In this document: positions 24,301-34,715 of the stretch, one piece after another | Layout: each line of letters begins with the position of its first letter | Numbering within the stretch: position 1 is the first letter of the stretch | Source of the DNA: Gymnorhina tibicen | Lineage: Eukaryota; Chordata; Aves; Passeriformes; Artamidae | DNA length: 64,000 bases | Direction: 5' to 3' | Assembly: GCA_013399875.1 (NCBI GenBank) | Contig: VXAZ01001750.1 | Coordinates: 41,898-105,897 of the forward strand | Program-made: the position numbers and the translations under genes | Notes under the pieces: model-generated | Told to the model about the DNA's origin: nothing | Seen by the model: only the letters and a program-made list of their open reading frames with translations | Database searches by the model: none

Positions 24301-27300
24301 TCATAGAATTGCAGCTGCCAAGAAAGGGAGTTCCGACCACATGGAAACTTCAGCTTTGCTCATCTTTGGGAAAGCTTTCCCAACATCTGGATAGCTTGTC
24401 AAACAAATAGCAAAACAGATTTCCTGTATGCAAAGGAAAAATTCAGGTTTTTCACATTATGAGAGTGCAAATGCTTCTCACGGCAAAGGCTGTCTCTAAT
24501 ACAAGAAAAAAAATCCCAAACCAATTCCCATAAGGCAGGCACACAGCACAGTCAGTTTTATGGAAGTTAGAAAGCACTCTTAATGTTTTAAAATATCATC
24601 ACACATGTAAAGGAAGTGACTCAGGCAGCTATTCTGCATTTTTAAAATATCCAACTATTGCACTCTTCCCTCCTTGTTTCTTTTGTTTTCTGCTGAAGTT
24701 GTGCTGCCACAGCAGTTTCTGGAATTGTGCTGCAAAACTGATGAGCAATGTTGATGGTGTATGTTTTAAGGGAAAAAAAAGGAGATTTATACTACATTTT
24801 GTTGAGCTGGTTTACAGCACAGCTTCATAGACTTTTAGCAGGACAACACAGCAAAAAGCAAGCAAACAAGAATGGCTTAGGAGTTTCAACTCCCTACATG
24901 TCTCCTGAAACCACAGAATAACAAAAGAGAGAAATAAAGATACGGCCTCCACAGGAGACATGACCTTCTTAGAACAGCTGATCTCTTAACTTTAAAAGTT
25001 TAGGTTCCCTAATTTTGAGTATTTCATAATCCTGCACACAAGGTCACATGCAATCCCACTTAGTAATTAACATTTTTCCTCTTTATTTAATCTATATTGT
25101 ATATTTACTGCATCAGGGCAAGAGGTGTGACATCCCTGACAAAATGCAACATCTCTGCACATTTAATGATCCTTGTGCTGACTTCACAGCAAAACTTGAC
25201 CATGCCTGCATTGGTCCGCACTCCTCAGAAGAACACAGCACACAGCCATAGCGCCTGGGACAGTACAACAATGTCACAGCCAATCTGGTTTGCTTCTTCA
25301 GAGAAAAACTCATTTCTCTCTGTGATACCTAGAAGTCCCCATTACTCTTTTGGCTAGAACCAATGCACATATAAAATAATGTCAAATCATGGAATCATGG
25401 ACTGGTTTGAGCTGGAAGGGACCTTAGAGATCATCCAGTTCCAACCCCATTGCCATGGGCAGGAACACCTTCCACTATCCCAGACTGCTCTGAGCCCCAT
25501 CCAACCTGGCCTTTGACACTTCAAGGGATGGGGCATTTTGGCTCTGTCACTGCATTGTTTTTGCATCACCAACAGCAAATAAATGCCAGATTTGGAAGCC
25601 ACTTGTTACCTCAAGAAGCACCTACCTGCTTTGCTCGAAGGAGGTCACTTGAAAAGACGTGGGTAAACTTCACATTACTGAGAAATAAACCAGCAGCATC
25701 TGCTTGCCTGAAACCAGTCGCAGAGAGTGGCTCATCCACTCCTTGACCTACAAAATAAAAACCCCAAAACATTAAGACATGCAAATTTTAGCCCATTTAG
25801 CAGCTGACCAGGCATGCCAACAATACAGAAACTGCCCAGTCATAAGAGAATCTTTCTCCTTTAGTAAAACCAAACATTAGGAAAAGTCACTGCTCTTCTG
25901 GTCTTCCCTAAACTCAGTCACACAAATTTAATGATAAAAATGAGTAAAGTTTAGGAAGACACAAGGATCCTTATCAATGATAATTACATTAATTTATTCC
26001 TTTGACAAATTTAAACATAAAACAGATACCTACATTTAATAAATGTGACCATTTTTAGAAGGGTCACTGGTCAGCTTCCTGCAAGAGGTATCTCACAGCT
26101 GAAACTTTATAAACAGATTTCTTAAATGTAAGTAAGAAAGAGGACAATACAGCTGAGAGAATGAGATGCAAACACCATCTGTTGTGGTCTCTTCTCCTCC
26201 ACCTCGCACACGGACAGTAATGCTCATGCAAGCTGGAACGAACCCAGCTGGAAAGTAGCAAATCTCCCAAAAATTGTTTCCAGCCAGAAAGTCTGTGAGA
26301 ATAACTGGTCACAGAGCTCTAGGACAGTGTTGAGAGAAGCAGCATTTTGGAAATCCAGCCTGAGTTGAACAGGTGTGCTCCTGTCACAGCTCAGAGTCTG
26401 CAGGAGAACCCAGAACCATGGCAGAGGGACAAACGTGTAACAAATTGCTACATCCACACCTCCCACCCACTTTAGTTCTGCAGGAAACCAGAGCACAGAG
26501 TGAAATTCCCATCAGATTCAGAACAAAGAAAAAAAAACTATTTTCAGCGAGAAGATGCACAGTCCAACAGCAAAAGACAGGACACCAGAAGTCCAGAACC
26601 CGAGTTCTGAGCACCTCATCTGTAATTCAGACATGAGACCTCTGACCCCCATTTGTGCTGGTAAAGGCCTTATGCCTCTCAAAACAGAAGAGGCTTGCTC
26701 AAGAAAAGAAGCTATGTTCTCTCTACACTGAAGAGGAACCCACTACATGTCATTTGACCCAAGGAGCTAGGAATTCAAAAGACATCATCGATATTTTTAA
26801 GCAAGTAAAGCAGGGGAATATTCTTTACTCATTTTATTATGAGCCCAAATCCATGTTGCAAAAGCTGTAAGTGGCAGTGTCACAGAGGGAGGAAAATCTG
26901 GAAGCACAATTCTCCCTCACAACACAAAGTATTGTAGAAAGCTCATTCATTCCGAGTACAACCCCACCAGGTTCCTTGTGGCAGTGAGCCTTGATCTTCC
27001 TACAGCAGACATCCAGGCAGCTCAGTGTGTTCAGTTCTGGGCGTACAAGCCAGCATCACTAAGGTGAAGTCTGGTTTTAAATGTGTCTAATCAAGCCTGC
27101 CTTCCTAGAAAGAGCTGGGATTGAACAATTCAAGCATTTAAACAAGCTTTACTTTTCATTCTCCCGTGCCCTACTGCAGGTTTTTATTGCAAGTAACAGA
27201 TTCTCTTCTCGAGGCAACAGCCTCCTTCACATCAGGATCTTTATCCATCCTTCAGCAGCTCCTTTTCCCAGAAGCCCTTTTCCCAAGCTTCATATTACCG

Positions 27301-29094
27301 GGATTTAACACAGTGCTACGGAGTCCTTAGTCAAACGTGCTGCTACCATTTTATTTGATTACATGCAACATATTTTATCCCCATGTAGAAAAAGGAACTC
27401 TTCTAATACTCCAGTTAAAACACAAAATGCATCAGCATCTGTTGATATTCTGTAGAGGGTGACTTAAAATCTTCTGTAAAGTTATGAAAGCCATGGCCTG
27501 GCTCACACATAAAGTCTCTAAAGGTTTACAGTATTATTACTTAATAATATCTGAGCAGTTGGTGACAGGATTTCACCATGATTTTCCATCTCTAACCAGC
27601 TAACAGAATAACTCCTACTAACCTTGCAGTATCTTGTCTTTGTTGTATCTTGTTTCTCCACTGAAAGAGATTATAAAAAACAACAAAAAAAATTAACTTG
27701 TCATCTTTTTAGTGGATTTTCAAAAATGTTGTTGTATTAAATACCAACAAGAGACAGCAGAGCCTAAATGTAAAAAAAAATGACACATAGTACAGCACAG
27801 ACTCTTTTCAAAACGATGCACATGAAGACTTCATAGGAATAAAAAACCATTTTCAAGTAGTCAATTCCAATCATGCTGCCAGTATTTAATGAGACAAAGC
27901 CATCTGGAATAAAAGTAAGAGAAGTAATTTCTTAAGTTTATCATAAATGCAGCACAATTTATCTGTAACAACCACACCTCCGTGCTGGAGAGAACAAAGC
28001 TGCAGGAAGACTCTGGAGCCCTCTTATGACAAGCACGTGTTGGCAGCTGGTTCTCTGAACTTTACAGGGAACCAATTTCAGAGATTATCAAGGGTAGCAG
28101 TAGAGCTGCACACCTTGAAGAAACAGAGCCTAGGAAATCAGAGCAGAAGAAATCATAGACTCATGGAATGCTTTGGGTTGGAAAAGACCTTAAAGATCAG
28201 CCAGTGCCAACCCCTGCCATGGGCAGGGACACCTTCCATTATCCCAGCTTCTGCTATCCCAGCCCCATCCAACCTGGTCTGGAACACCTCCAGGGATGGG
28301 GCAGCCACAGCTTCTCTGGGCAACCTGTGCCAGGGCCTCAGCACCCTCACAGAGGGTGCTATTTCTCATATCCAATCTAAACCTGCTCTCTGTCAGTGTG
28401 AAGCCATTGCCCCTTGTCCGGTCACTCCAGGCTCCTGATAAGAGTCTCTCTCCATCTTTCCTGTGGGCTCCCTTCAGGCACTGCAAGGCCACAATGAGGT
28501 CATCCCAGAGCCTGCTTTTCTCCAGGCTGAACAATCCCAATTCCCCCAGCCTTTCCTCACAGCAGAGCTGCTCCATCCCTCTGCTCCCCTTGGTGTCCCT
28601 GCTCTGGGCTGGCTGCAGCAGCTCCCTGTCCTTCCTGTGCTGGGCCCAGGGCTGGATGCAGCCCTTCCGGGGGGGGCTCAGCAGAGCGGGGCAGAGGGAC
28701 AGAGTCCCTCCCTCTCCTGCTGCCCACGGGGCTTATACTAAAGGAGAAACAAAGCTCAGCTTTCCTACAAACTAAAGAGTTCTCTCCTGTCAGTTGCAGG
28801 ACGCTAGAGCTACTTGGTTCAGTCAGCTACAAACCTCTGTCAATAGAGTGGGAGAAAAAGTCACCTTAGGAATTCCACCCGCGTCACAAACACCAATTCT
28901 TTAACGTTTCACGGGAAAAACGTTCACACCACCATTCCTACCCGAGCTCCTTGCCCCGCCTGAGAGCTTTTGCTCAGATTCCCCCTCCCGCTGCCCGTAA
29001 CCGAGGAGGGGACGCGCCCCCCGGGGCACCGCCACCGCCAGGGATGCGCGGGCGGTACTCACTGCCGCACGACCGTCAGCCCGAACCGAACCAT
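20939..29094 (-). CDS. TIGAR: TIGAR fructose-2,6-bisphosphatase (six exons, 279 aa)
   Basis: TIGAR (TP53-induced glycolysis and apoptosis regulator) is a histidine-phosphatase-superfamily enzyme. It hydrolyses fructose-2,6-bisphosphate, slows glycolysis and favours NADPH production; 2,3-bisphosphoglycerate and other phosphoesters have also been reported as substrates. Coding exons are 29063-29094, 27623-27660, 25626-25747, 22940-23017, 21835-21945 and 20939-21397. All have GT/AG junctions and the frame closes across them. The protein starts [21 protein letters not shown]10-H11-G12 carries the phospho-accepting histidine; R61 (SSDLLR) and E89 (RLRERKYG) fit the family active site, and H201 in [10 protein letters not shown] is the second catalytic histidine. 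Position 102 is Asp where human TIGAR has Glu. The protein is nine residues longer than the human 270 aa, chiefly through the loop before LVVSHG and a longer C-terminus (CVASKVF). The ATG has a good Kozak context and lies in a CpG island. It is tandem with CCND2 and convergent with FGF23. Confidence 0.96.
21398..21834 (-). other. TIGAR: TIGAR intron 5
   Basis: Intron of 437 bases. The donor GTATGG is followed a few bases later by a (TTTA)n microsatellite (21806-21828 on the plus strand). No transposon recognised. Confidence 0.88.
21806..21828. repeat. (TAAA)n microsatellite at a splice donor
   Basis: About five to six TAAA units. It lies immediately intron-side of the TIGAR exon 5 donor, so it starts at about intron position +7 in the transcript sense. 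Confidence 0.92.
21835..21945 (-). CDS. TIGAR: TIGAR coding exon 5
   Basis: 111 bases (37 codons), acceptor TTACAG and donor GTATGG. It encodes [20 protein letters not shown], then [17 protein letters not shown]. The GGETLDE motif matches the conserved TIGAR substrate-pocket segment. Confidence 0.95.
21946..22939 (-). other. TIGAR: TIGAR intron 4
   Basis: Intron of 994 bases between donor GTAAGT and acceptor TTACAG. It contains a hexanucleotide repeat array at 22121-22202; the rest is unique. Confidence 0.88.
22121..22202. repeat. (ATATAG)n hexanucleotide array
   Basis: About 82 bases of AGATAT/ATATAG units with two interruptions: one four-base GATA unit and one AGATACAGAT variant. Located in TIGAR intron 4. 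Confidence 0.93.
22940..23017 (-). CDS. TIGAR: TIGAR coding exon 4
   Basis: 78 bases (26 codons), acceptor TTTTTAG and donor GTAAGT. It encodes [20 protein letters not shown], then ARLRER, and contains active-site E89. Confidence 0.95.
23447..23900 (-). mobile_element. CR1 LINE 3' fragment
   Basis: Minus-oriented CR1 of the subfamily beginning CCTTAGGGCTGGAAGGGACC, with TTTGGAATGTCTCCAGAGG and ATCTTCCTCATGTTGAGGTG. The same subfamily occurs at 55893-56285. It continues through AGATATTTGCATGCATTAAG and is 5'-truncated near 23900. Confidence 0.92.
25385..25538 (-). mobile_element. CR1 LINE 3' end
   Basis: Minus-oriented truncated CR1, from AATCATGGAATCATGGACTG through TTGCCATGGGCAGGAACACC to TTCAAGGGATGGGGC. 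It lies close to the TIGAR exon 3 donor. Confidence 0.92.
25626..25747 (-). CDS. TIGAR: TIGAR coding exon 3
   Basis: 122 bases, acceptor TTTGTAG and donor GTAGGT. It completes a split glycine codon, then encodes [20 protein letters not shown] and [20 protein letters not shown]. It contains R61. Confidence 0.95.
25748..27622 (-). other. TIGAR: TIGAR intron 2
   Basis: Intron of 1875 bases from donor GTTAGT to acceptor TTTGTAG. No transposon or coding exon recognised; short open reading frames here show no family features. Confidence 0.85.
27623..27660 (-). CDS. TIGAR: TIGAR coding exon 2 (38 bases)
   Basis: A micro-sized exon between acceptor TCTCTTTCAG and donor GTTAGT. It encodes the end of H11, then [12 protein letters not shown] and the first base of a glycine codon. 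It is too short to be seen as an open reading frame, but the frame closes exactly with exons 1 and 3. Confidence 0.94.
27661..29062 (-). other. TIGAR: TIGAR intron 1
   Basis: Intron of 1402 bases; donor GTGAGT lies inside the CpG island. Its middle is a CR1 copy (28153-28737). In human TIGAR the functional p53 site lies in intron 1; no convincing paired p53 half-sites were noticed here by eye. Confidence 0.85.
28153..28737 (-). mobile_element. CR1 LINE 3' fragment, about 585 bases
   Basis: Minus-oriented CR1 beginning AATCATAGACTCATGGAATG and continuing through TGCCATGGGCAGGGACACC, CTTCTCTGGGCAACCTGTGC and TCTCCATCTTTCCTGTGGGC to a CCCAGGGCTGGATGCAGCCC region. Same subfamily as 1000-1528 and 47150-47605. 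Confidence 0.93.
29063..29094 (-). CDS. TIGAR: TIGAR coding exon 1 (32 bases)
   Basis: Starts at an ATG in GCGCCATGGTT context and encodes [10 protein letters not shown] plus two bases of the catalytic H11 codon, then donor GTGAGT. Too short for an open-reading-frame scan; identified from the family N-terminus and frame closure with exon 2. Confidence 0.94.
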
Positions 29095-29211
29095 GGCGCA
29101 GGGGAGCGCAGATGCGTGCAGGTATGCCCAGATGTGCGCGCAGGTAAGCGCAGACGTGCGCAGGTGAGCGCAGGTCCCACTGCCCGCACTGCGGCGCCGC
29201 GCGCCTCGCCG

Positions 29212-29250
29212 TGACGTCATGCCCCCGCCCCGCGTCCCGCTCTGACGTCA
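29212..29250. promoter_or_regulatory. TIGAR: Two palindromic cAMP response elements
   Basis: Perfect TGACGTCA at 29212-29219 and again at 29243-29250 (31-base period, about three helical turns), 118 and 149 bases upstream of the TIGAR start codon. Full CREs bind CREB/ATF bZIP dimers; CREB control of human TIGAR has been reported. Confidence 0.8.
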
Positions 29251-29351
29251 CCGGAGGCGGGGGCGGCTCCCGGCAGAAAAGGAGGATCAGGGAAGGTTTA
29301 TGGCTCTCTGCAGCTTCTTGACGGTAGGGGATAGTTAGCCTTGCTCCCACT

Positions 29352-29575
29352 GCACAACTACAGGACGAGAGGGAACGGTCTTGTGGGAGGCTCGGGTTGG
29401 ACATCAGGAAGAAATTCTTCTCCCAAAGGGTTATCCAGCAGCCAGACAGGCTGCAGGGCAGCGGTGGAGTCACCGGCCCCGGTGGCATTTAAGCGCCCCG
29501 TGGACGTGGCGCCTGGGGACAGGGTTCAGTGGTGGGTGTGGCAGTGTGAGGTTTACACCTGGACTTCTCCACCCT
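29352..29575 (+). mobile_element. Degraded CR1-like element
   Basis: Contains TTGGACATCAGGAAGAAATT, the recognisable CR1 3' UTR block, followed by GCAGCGGTGGAGTCACCGGC, which fits the more diverged CR1 subfamilies. Boundaries are uncertain and no octamer tail is seen. Confidence 0.55.
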
Positions 29576-30889
29576 AAATGGTTCCGTATTCTCACTTTGC
29601 AATTGCAATCAGGAGGCTTTCACCTTAAAACTCTTGAGTTTCGCAGCATCTCATGACGCTTGTGTTAAGGAAACTTCCTGGTCTGAGCATCCCGGAGACA
29701 CTTTGAGTGACACTCGCAGTGCCTGAGCTGGGACTGAAGCCCCTTCCCAGCTGCATCCCCCACACTCACAGTCGGACCAGGTTTCCCTTACCAGAGTCTC
29801 AGATGTCCTCAGAAAGCTGAAGTTTTATGGATTACAGACAATGTGATTAACCAAAATACTAGTTGGTCATCTGAGTGTATTTCCTTCAGGATTTCCCAAC
29901 CAAATGGAATAAAGGCTATCTAAAAATCAGAGAAATTCTTCTGGGCTGCCCAGAGGTCTGACCTCAGTTTCAAACTGGTTTGTGCTTTAACACCAAACAC
30001 ATTCTAAATGAAGACTGAAACATAATTTGATAGCTGTTTAAAGCAGATGCAAAATGAAACATTTAATGCAACACTGTGTCTGTTTCGTTTCCTTTTTATC
30101 TTCCTTTCACTGTGTGGCGTTTAACGTCAAACTTCTGCAGTGCCTGTCCTCCACAGATCTCGGAACTGACATTTTCAGGGGGTGACACCAGTGCCAACTG
30201 ACTCAGCTCTGACCTATTTCTATTGTTTCACCATTTAAAAACAATTGTGTTTTGCTGCGGTGATAAAACGCCAGCTGTGTCTCACACGTGGTTTAGAGGA
30301 TCAAGTCTCAAACATGAGCCGACACTGTTAACATCTCTTCTCTTATAAGTGCATGTTTTCATTCAAGTCCATTTGCAAAAGTGACAGCCCTTCAGGCAAA
30401 GTTTGAGAGAGACTTTGCCTGAAGTCACACAGTTTGGCTTTGTAAGAAAACAGCTTGAAAAGCCTGTGCCTTCTGACTTAGAGCCTCGTGGCTTGGCTAC
30501 TAGATTAGGTTTCCCTTTTCCATTGTCATTTGGGATCTGATCTTGCTTCTTGCACTTACAAATACACCCAGCAGAAACCTTTGAATTTCTTCAGTTGAAT
30601 TCACCCAGATGAATTTCTTCAGTTCTGTGCCGTTGCACTTCTCTGTTCGTGTGATGCTCCTCTGAAGGATGTGCTTGCCTGAAGAGAGGCATAACCCTGG
30701 CAAATCCTGCACGGAGATTGTGCTGCAGACAGGCCCCAGATTTGGCCTGCTAGAGAACACAGTTCTTTGAATTTCGGTCATGGCAAAGTGAATGTTTGTA
30801 ATTGTTTTTAAACTGGTTCTTAGTGCGATATACGGGCTGCGAGCAGGGAGCAGAGCCAGCCCCTTGGCAGAACACCTTCCCTTCTGCTG

Positions 30890-31150
30890 GAGCTGTGGCT
30901 GCGGGCTGTGAGGCGGAGGAGGGCGCTCAGGTGAGCCGTGGGAGCCCCGGGGATGTTCCTTTCCCGGCGCGGGATACCCGGGACTGTCCCGGGGCCCTCA
31001 GGGCCCTGCGCGGTGCGCGGGCGCCCCCTGGCGGCCCCTCCCCGCGCTCTGCAGCGCCCGCCGCGGCCCCTTCCCATTCCACAGCCCTCGCCTTTCGCTG
31101 GATCTCGGATCCCATCCTTCGCCCTGGCGCTGCTACACCCCGAGGAGACT
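30890..31150. promoter_or_regulatory. Isolated CpG island with CTCF-like site
   Basis: CpG-dense segment about 1.7 kb upstream of the TIGAR start, in AT-richer surroundings. It includes GGGCGCCCCCTGGCGGCCC at 31019-31037, a near match to the reverse complement of the CTCF consensus. It could be an upstream alternative promoter or an insulator. No exon is supported. Confidence 0.6.
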
Positions 31151-31342
31151 CATACCCGCAGTTTAGGCACTCCTGTTGCAAAGCTCTGTAGCGCTAGGCC
31201 AAGCCCTAATACCTAAACCTGGGAGATTAAACATCACCATCAGCGCACACTAGAAAGATCAATACTTTGTTGTGTCTAAGAAGCAGATCCAAAGTAACTG
31301 GAATAAAAAGCTTCTCAGAGAAGCAAACAAGTTGAATTTACA

Positions 31343-31705
31343 ATCATGGAGTCATAGAGTGTCCTGAGTTGGAAGGGACCCACAAGGATCATCCAGTCCA
31401 ACCCCTGGCCCTGCTCAGGACACCCAACAATCCCACCCTGTGCATCCCTGAGAGCATTGTCCCAACATTCCTGCAGCTCTGGCTGCCTTGGAGCCGTGAC
31501 CATTCCCTAGGGAGCCTGTTCAGTGCCCCCCCCCCTCTGGGGGAAGAACCTTTTCCTGATATCCCCCCTAACCCTCCCCTGACACAGCTCCAGCCGTTCC
31601 CTCAGGTCCTGTCCCTGGTCACACAGAGCAGAGATCAGTGTCTGCCCCTCCTCTTCCCCTCGTGAGGAAGCTGCAGATTGTGATGAGGTCTCCCCTCAGA
31701 GACAA
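31343..31705 (-). mobile_element. CR1 LINE 3' fragment
   Basis: Minus-oriented CR1 starting ATCATGGAGTCATAGAGTGT with GGATCATCCAGTCCAACCCC, then GGGGGAAGAACCTTTTCCTG and CTGCAGATTGTGATGAGGTC. Different subfamily from the other copies in this window. Confidence 0.9.
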
Positions 31706-32449
31706 TGTGAGGAAGCTGGAAAAATTGAGATAAATTTTTGTTTGGGTGTGCTGGATAACAATTTCATCCCTCATCCTCCAGCTGGTTATGTCCCACTCAC
31801 AGCTTTGCTCAAGTTATGAAAACCCCCATCAGAAAGGTCAATCTATTGCTCTTCAGGGATGCTTGCAAGTCCTCCGTCAGATGAACCAGAGCTTTTGCTC
31901 TAAGAAGGGTTCCTGAGTAATCTGAGGAGCCAAACGCAGCCAGTCTGCTGACCTTTCCCTCTCTCCTTCACTGCTCTGGCCTAATTCTTCTTGCAGTTTC
32001 TGCATGTTGCATTTTGGAAGAGCTCAAATAACAACCCAGTTTATTTTTAGAGAAAACTCAATAGCAAGACCAAGCTAGCACCAATCATTTCCACAGAAGG
32101 ACAGGCATTTAAGGAGACAGATATTTTTTCCCTTTTATTGTTTTCTTCTTTGCATCAACTCCTTTCTCTCTCTTTAGCAGGTTGCAGCAAAACTCAGTGG
32201 TTTTTCTTACCTCAGTGTAAACACCTCAGCTTTACTCACCTTAATTTGTAATCCTAACAGGTCTTGATTGAATGCAGCTGCTGCTGAGGGATGCTCTTCC
32301 CCACAGTGCCCCCGGAGCCCAGCAGAGCATTGACCTGATGTTCTGTCCTCACTGAGACTCCCACAAGTTTCAGTGCTGTCTCACGGCTGCATCAGCAGGA
32401 ACATCAGCTGCCCAGCTGGAATGCAAATCACCTTTGAGAACCCTTTTAA

Positions 32450-32640
32450 ATAGAATCACAATCACAGCACAGGATGGGTCATAGTGGGGCATCTGGTCCA
32501 GCCTCCCTGCTCCAGCAGGGCCACCTCAGAGCACAAGGCGCAGGATTGTGTCCAGACAGCTGTGGAATATCCCCAGTGAGGGAGACTCCACACCCTCTCT
32601 GGGCAAACTGTTCAGGGCTCAGTCACTGCACAGTTACAGT
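32450..32640 (-). mobile_element. CR1 LINE 3' end
   Basis: Minus-oriented CR1 with CCTGCTCCAGCAGGGCCACC and GGAATATCCCCAGTGAGGGA, truncated after CAGTCACTGCACAG. Confidence 0.9.
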
Positions 32641-33889
32641 CCTTCACGGGCTCCAAGTGAGCCTACTAAATGCCAGAAATTGCTGGTCATGTTGTTCAGT
32701 GGTGGTCAGAGAAAACCCTGGACTTGTTATGTTTTACAATCTCTACCTTTGGTGCAAATAAGCTGGGAAATACAAGGCTCACAAGAGATTTGGCAGGGAA
32801 ATCTTCAGAGACCTTCCCTAAGACCACAGGTCCCAAGATTGTGTGATTATGGCTAGAAGGATCTGTATCTCCTGACCCCCAGCCTCCTGATTTAATCCCT
32901 ATTTCCTATTCATTTTTAATTCATTCCTATTCATTCCATAATTCATAATTAATTCATATTTCCATCCATGATTTTTTCTATTTGTTTCTATCTGTTTATT
33001 TTTGCTCATATGTTTCTTCATTTTAGCAACATGTTTTTCCTTCTGAGTTTTTTCCTTCTTCCTGTTCATTTTATCTTGGGGTTTGTCTTTTGGGGTTTTT
33101 TTCCTTTCATTTATCTTTGGGTTTGGCAGTGTAATTCACTTTATGATGGTGTTTCCCCAGTGTGTCTGCCCAAATGCCTCCTCTTCATTCTTCAGGGTCT
33201 CTTTGCTCTCCCCAGGGGTGAAAAAGGGCTGAAAATTCAGGAGAAAACTGCTACTGGATGGCAGTGGAGGAGAGGTCAGGCCAAACACATCACACAGGAG
33301 CTTGGTCACTTCACAGCAGGCATCCACAAGCAGATGTGGGAGAGGGAGAGGCTGAGCATCTTGCCCTCCTGGCCACAGGCTGAGGAAGCAGACTCTGGAC
33401 AATGGACTCTTTTCTTCCCAATGGCCTCACCACAAATCCCACTCCTTTTACTTGCAGTTTGCCCCAAGTTTATAGAAAGAAAAACAACCTGATTTTTGCC
33501 GTAGCATTCCAGTGCAACAAACAACTGAGTGGGGATTTAAATCGTATTTCAATTCGTTGCAAAAATGTGCATGTGGCTTTTCACCAGCTCAATTTAATTC
33601 CAACAAAATGTTTTAATCCTGTAATTTACCACTTTTTAGGACTTTGTTCTTCTTGAATCTCGTGGGATTACATGCCAGAATTTGCCTATCCAGTGGGAAG
33701 GCAGCTACATTTTAGAGGCAGGCTTGTTCTGTGACTGCAGCCTTCATTTTATATGCCTGCTAACACCATCTATCCAGATCAGAGGCTTTAGAATCACATC
33801 CCACCAAGGAAACACCACCATGGAGTGAGTGATACAACCAAATTCACTACAGGAATAAAAGCAAGGCAGGCAAATTAGGTCAAGGTGAG

Positions 33890-33895
33890 TTTATT
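33890..33895 (-). terminator. CCND2: CCND2 distal polyadenylation signal
   Basis: AATAAA on the minus strand in GTATGGACAATAAACTCAC. GT-rich sequence follows downstream in the transcript sense (GGTGGTGTTTCC near 33810). Proximal AATAAA copies exist inside the UTR, so alternative polyadenylation is possible. Confidence 0.6.
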
Positions 33896-34689
33896 GTCCA
33901 TACAGCATACCTAATCCCGCCAAAACACTTTTCTTAGAACCATCTTTAAACTAGTCAAAACAATAGGTTATTAATAAAAATGACAACACTGAACAAAGAC
34001 CTTTTAAAAGGCAATCAAGACTACACGGTATCAGAGTCTTATCCATCAAAAACAACCTCGTGTACTTTCTAAATACTTTTGTTTACACTGATGTCTACTA
34101 CCACACTTTCTAGCATCCCCTGACCACATAAACATCCACACCTCTTAAAGAGCACATTTGTGAGAGAATAACGTTGACTTGATATGGCATCACACTCAAT
34201 AAAGCAAAAAAAAAACCAACAAAAAAAAAACCCAAAACAAAACCCAAAAAAGTTTGAGAACAGAAACTGTGCAACCGAGAGTGATTTCTGAGGTACATGA
34301 GAACATGGTAAAAAACATAGTGGAAAAAATCCAGTGGCCAGGTGGTTTGCTGAGTAATTAAGAGCTGTCTGATTACTCAAGCATAAATCATAGACATTGA
34401 CATTGGATTAATCGTTATTTTTCTCTTTCACAAGCATGTTGGAAATACAAATAAATACATTATGAGGTGCTCCTACACTACAGTAACAGGAAGGAGGGAA
34501 CATCATCGAAGTACCATCAATAGGAAGCTGACAGAGAAACGCTTTTAGCAATTGTACCAATCCTTTGGCACTCAGGAAGGCAGAATCAGCACCACATTTT
34601 TTATTCTTTTTTAATCAATCAATTGGGAGGTTTACGATTTCTGCAATTCAGGGGGGAAAATCTCACACCTCATCTGCAGTAACAACACA

Positions 34690-34715
34690 TTTCCTTTAAC
34701 ATCTGTTAAAGGAAA
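34690..34715 (-). other. CCND2: Inverted repeat (stem-loop) in CCND2 3' UTR
   Basis: Perfect 12-base arms TTTCCTTTAACA and TGTTAAAGGAAA separated by two bases (TC). In RNA this would form a hairpin of about ten pairs closing a six-base loop. Confidence 0.85.

Larger units (their letters stand above)
23018..25625 (-). other. TIGAR: TIGAR intron 3
   Basis: Intron of 2608 bases with two minus-oriented CR1 fragments (23447-23900 and 25385-25538). The second lies about 90 bases inside the donor side. The remainder is unique AT-rich sequence. Confidence 0.88.
28930..29290 (-). promoter_or_regulatory. TIGAR: TIGAR CpG-island promoter
   Basis: GC- and CpG-dense segment surrounding TIGAR exon 1. It contains GC-box-like GGGGGCGGCTCC and CCCCCGCCCCGCG, and two TGACGTCA palindromes (29212-29219 and 29243-29250). 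No TATA box is evident. The 5' UTR (about 29095-29200) is an imperfect GCGCAG/GTGCGCAGGT repeat. The promoter role is inferred from its position and composition. Confidence 0.8.
29291..33869. other. Spacer between TIGAR promoter and CCND2 3' end
   Basis: No coding exon recognised. Contents are a degraded CR1-like stretch (29352-29575), an isolated CpG island (30890-31150) with a CTCF-like motif, CR1 fragments (31343-31705, 32450-32640), and T-rich low-complexity sequence near 32900-33120. The rest is unique. Confidence 0.75.

Noticed and set aside
28901..29488. Minus-strand open frame of 195 codons over the TIGAR CpG island.
   Set aside because: An artefact of GC-rich DNA. The real TIGAR start is the ATG at 29094, in a different frame, which splices to exon 2.
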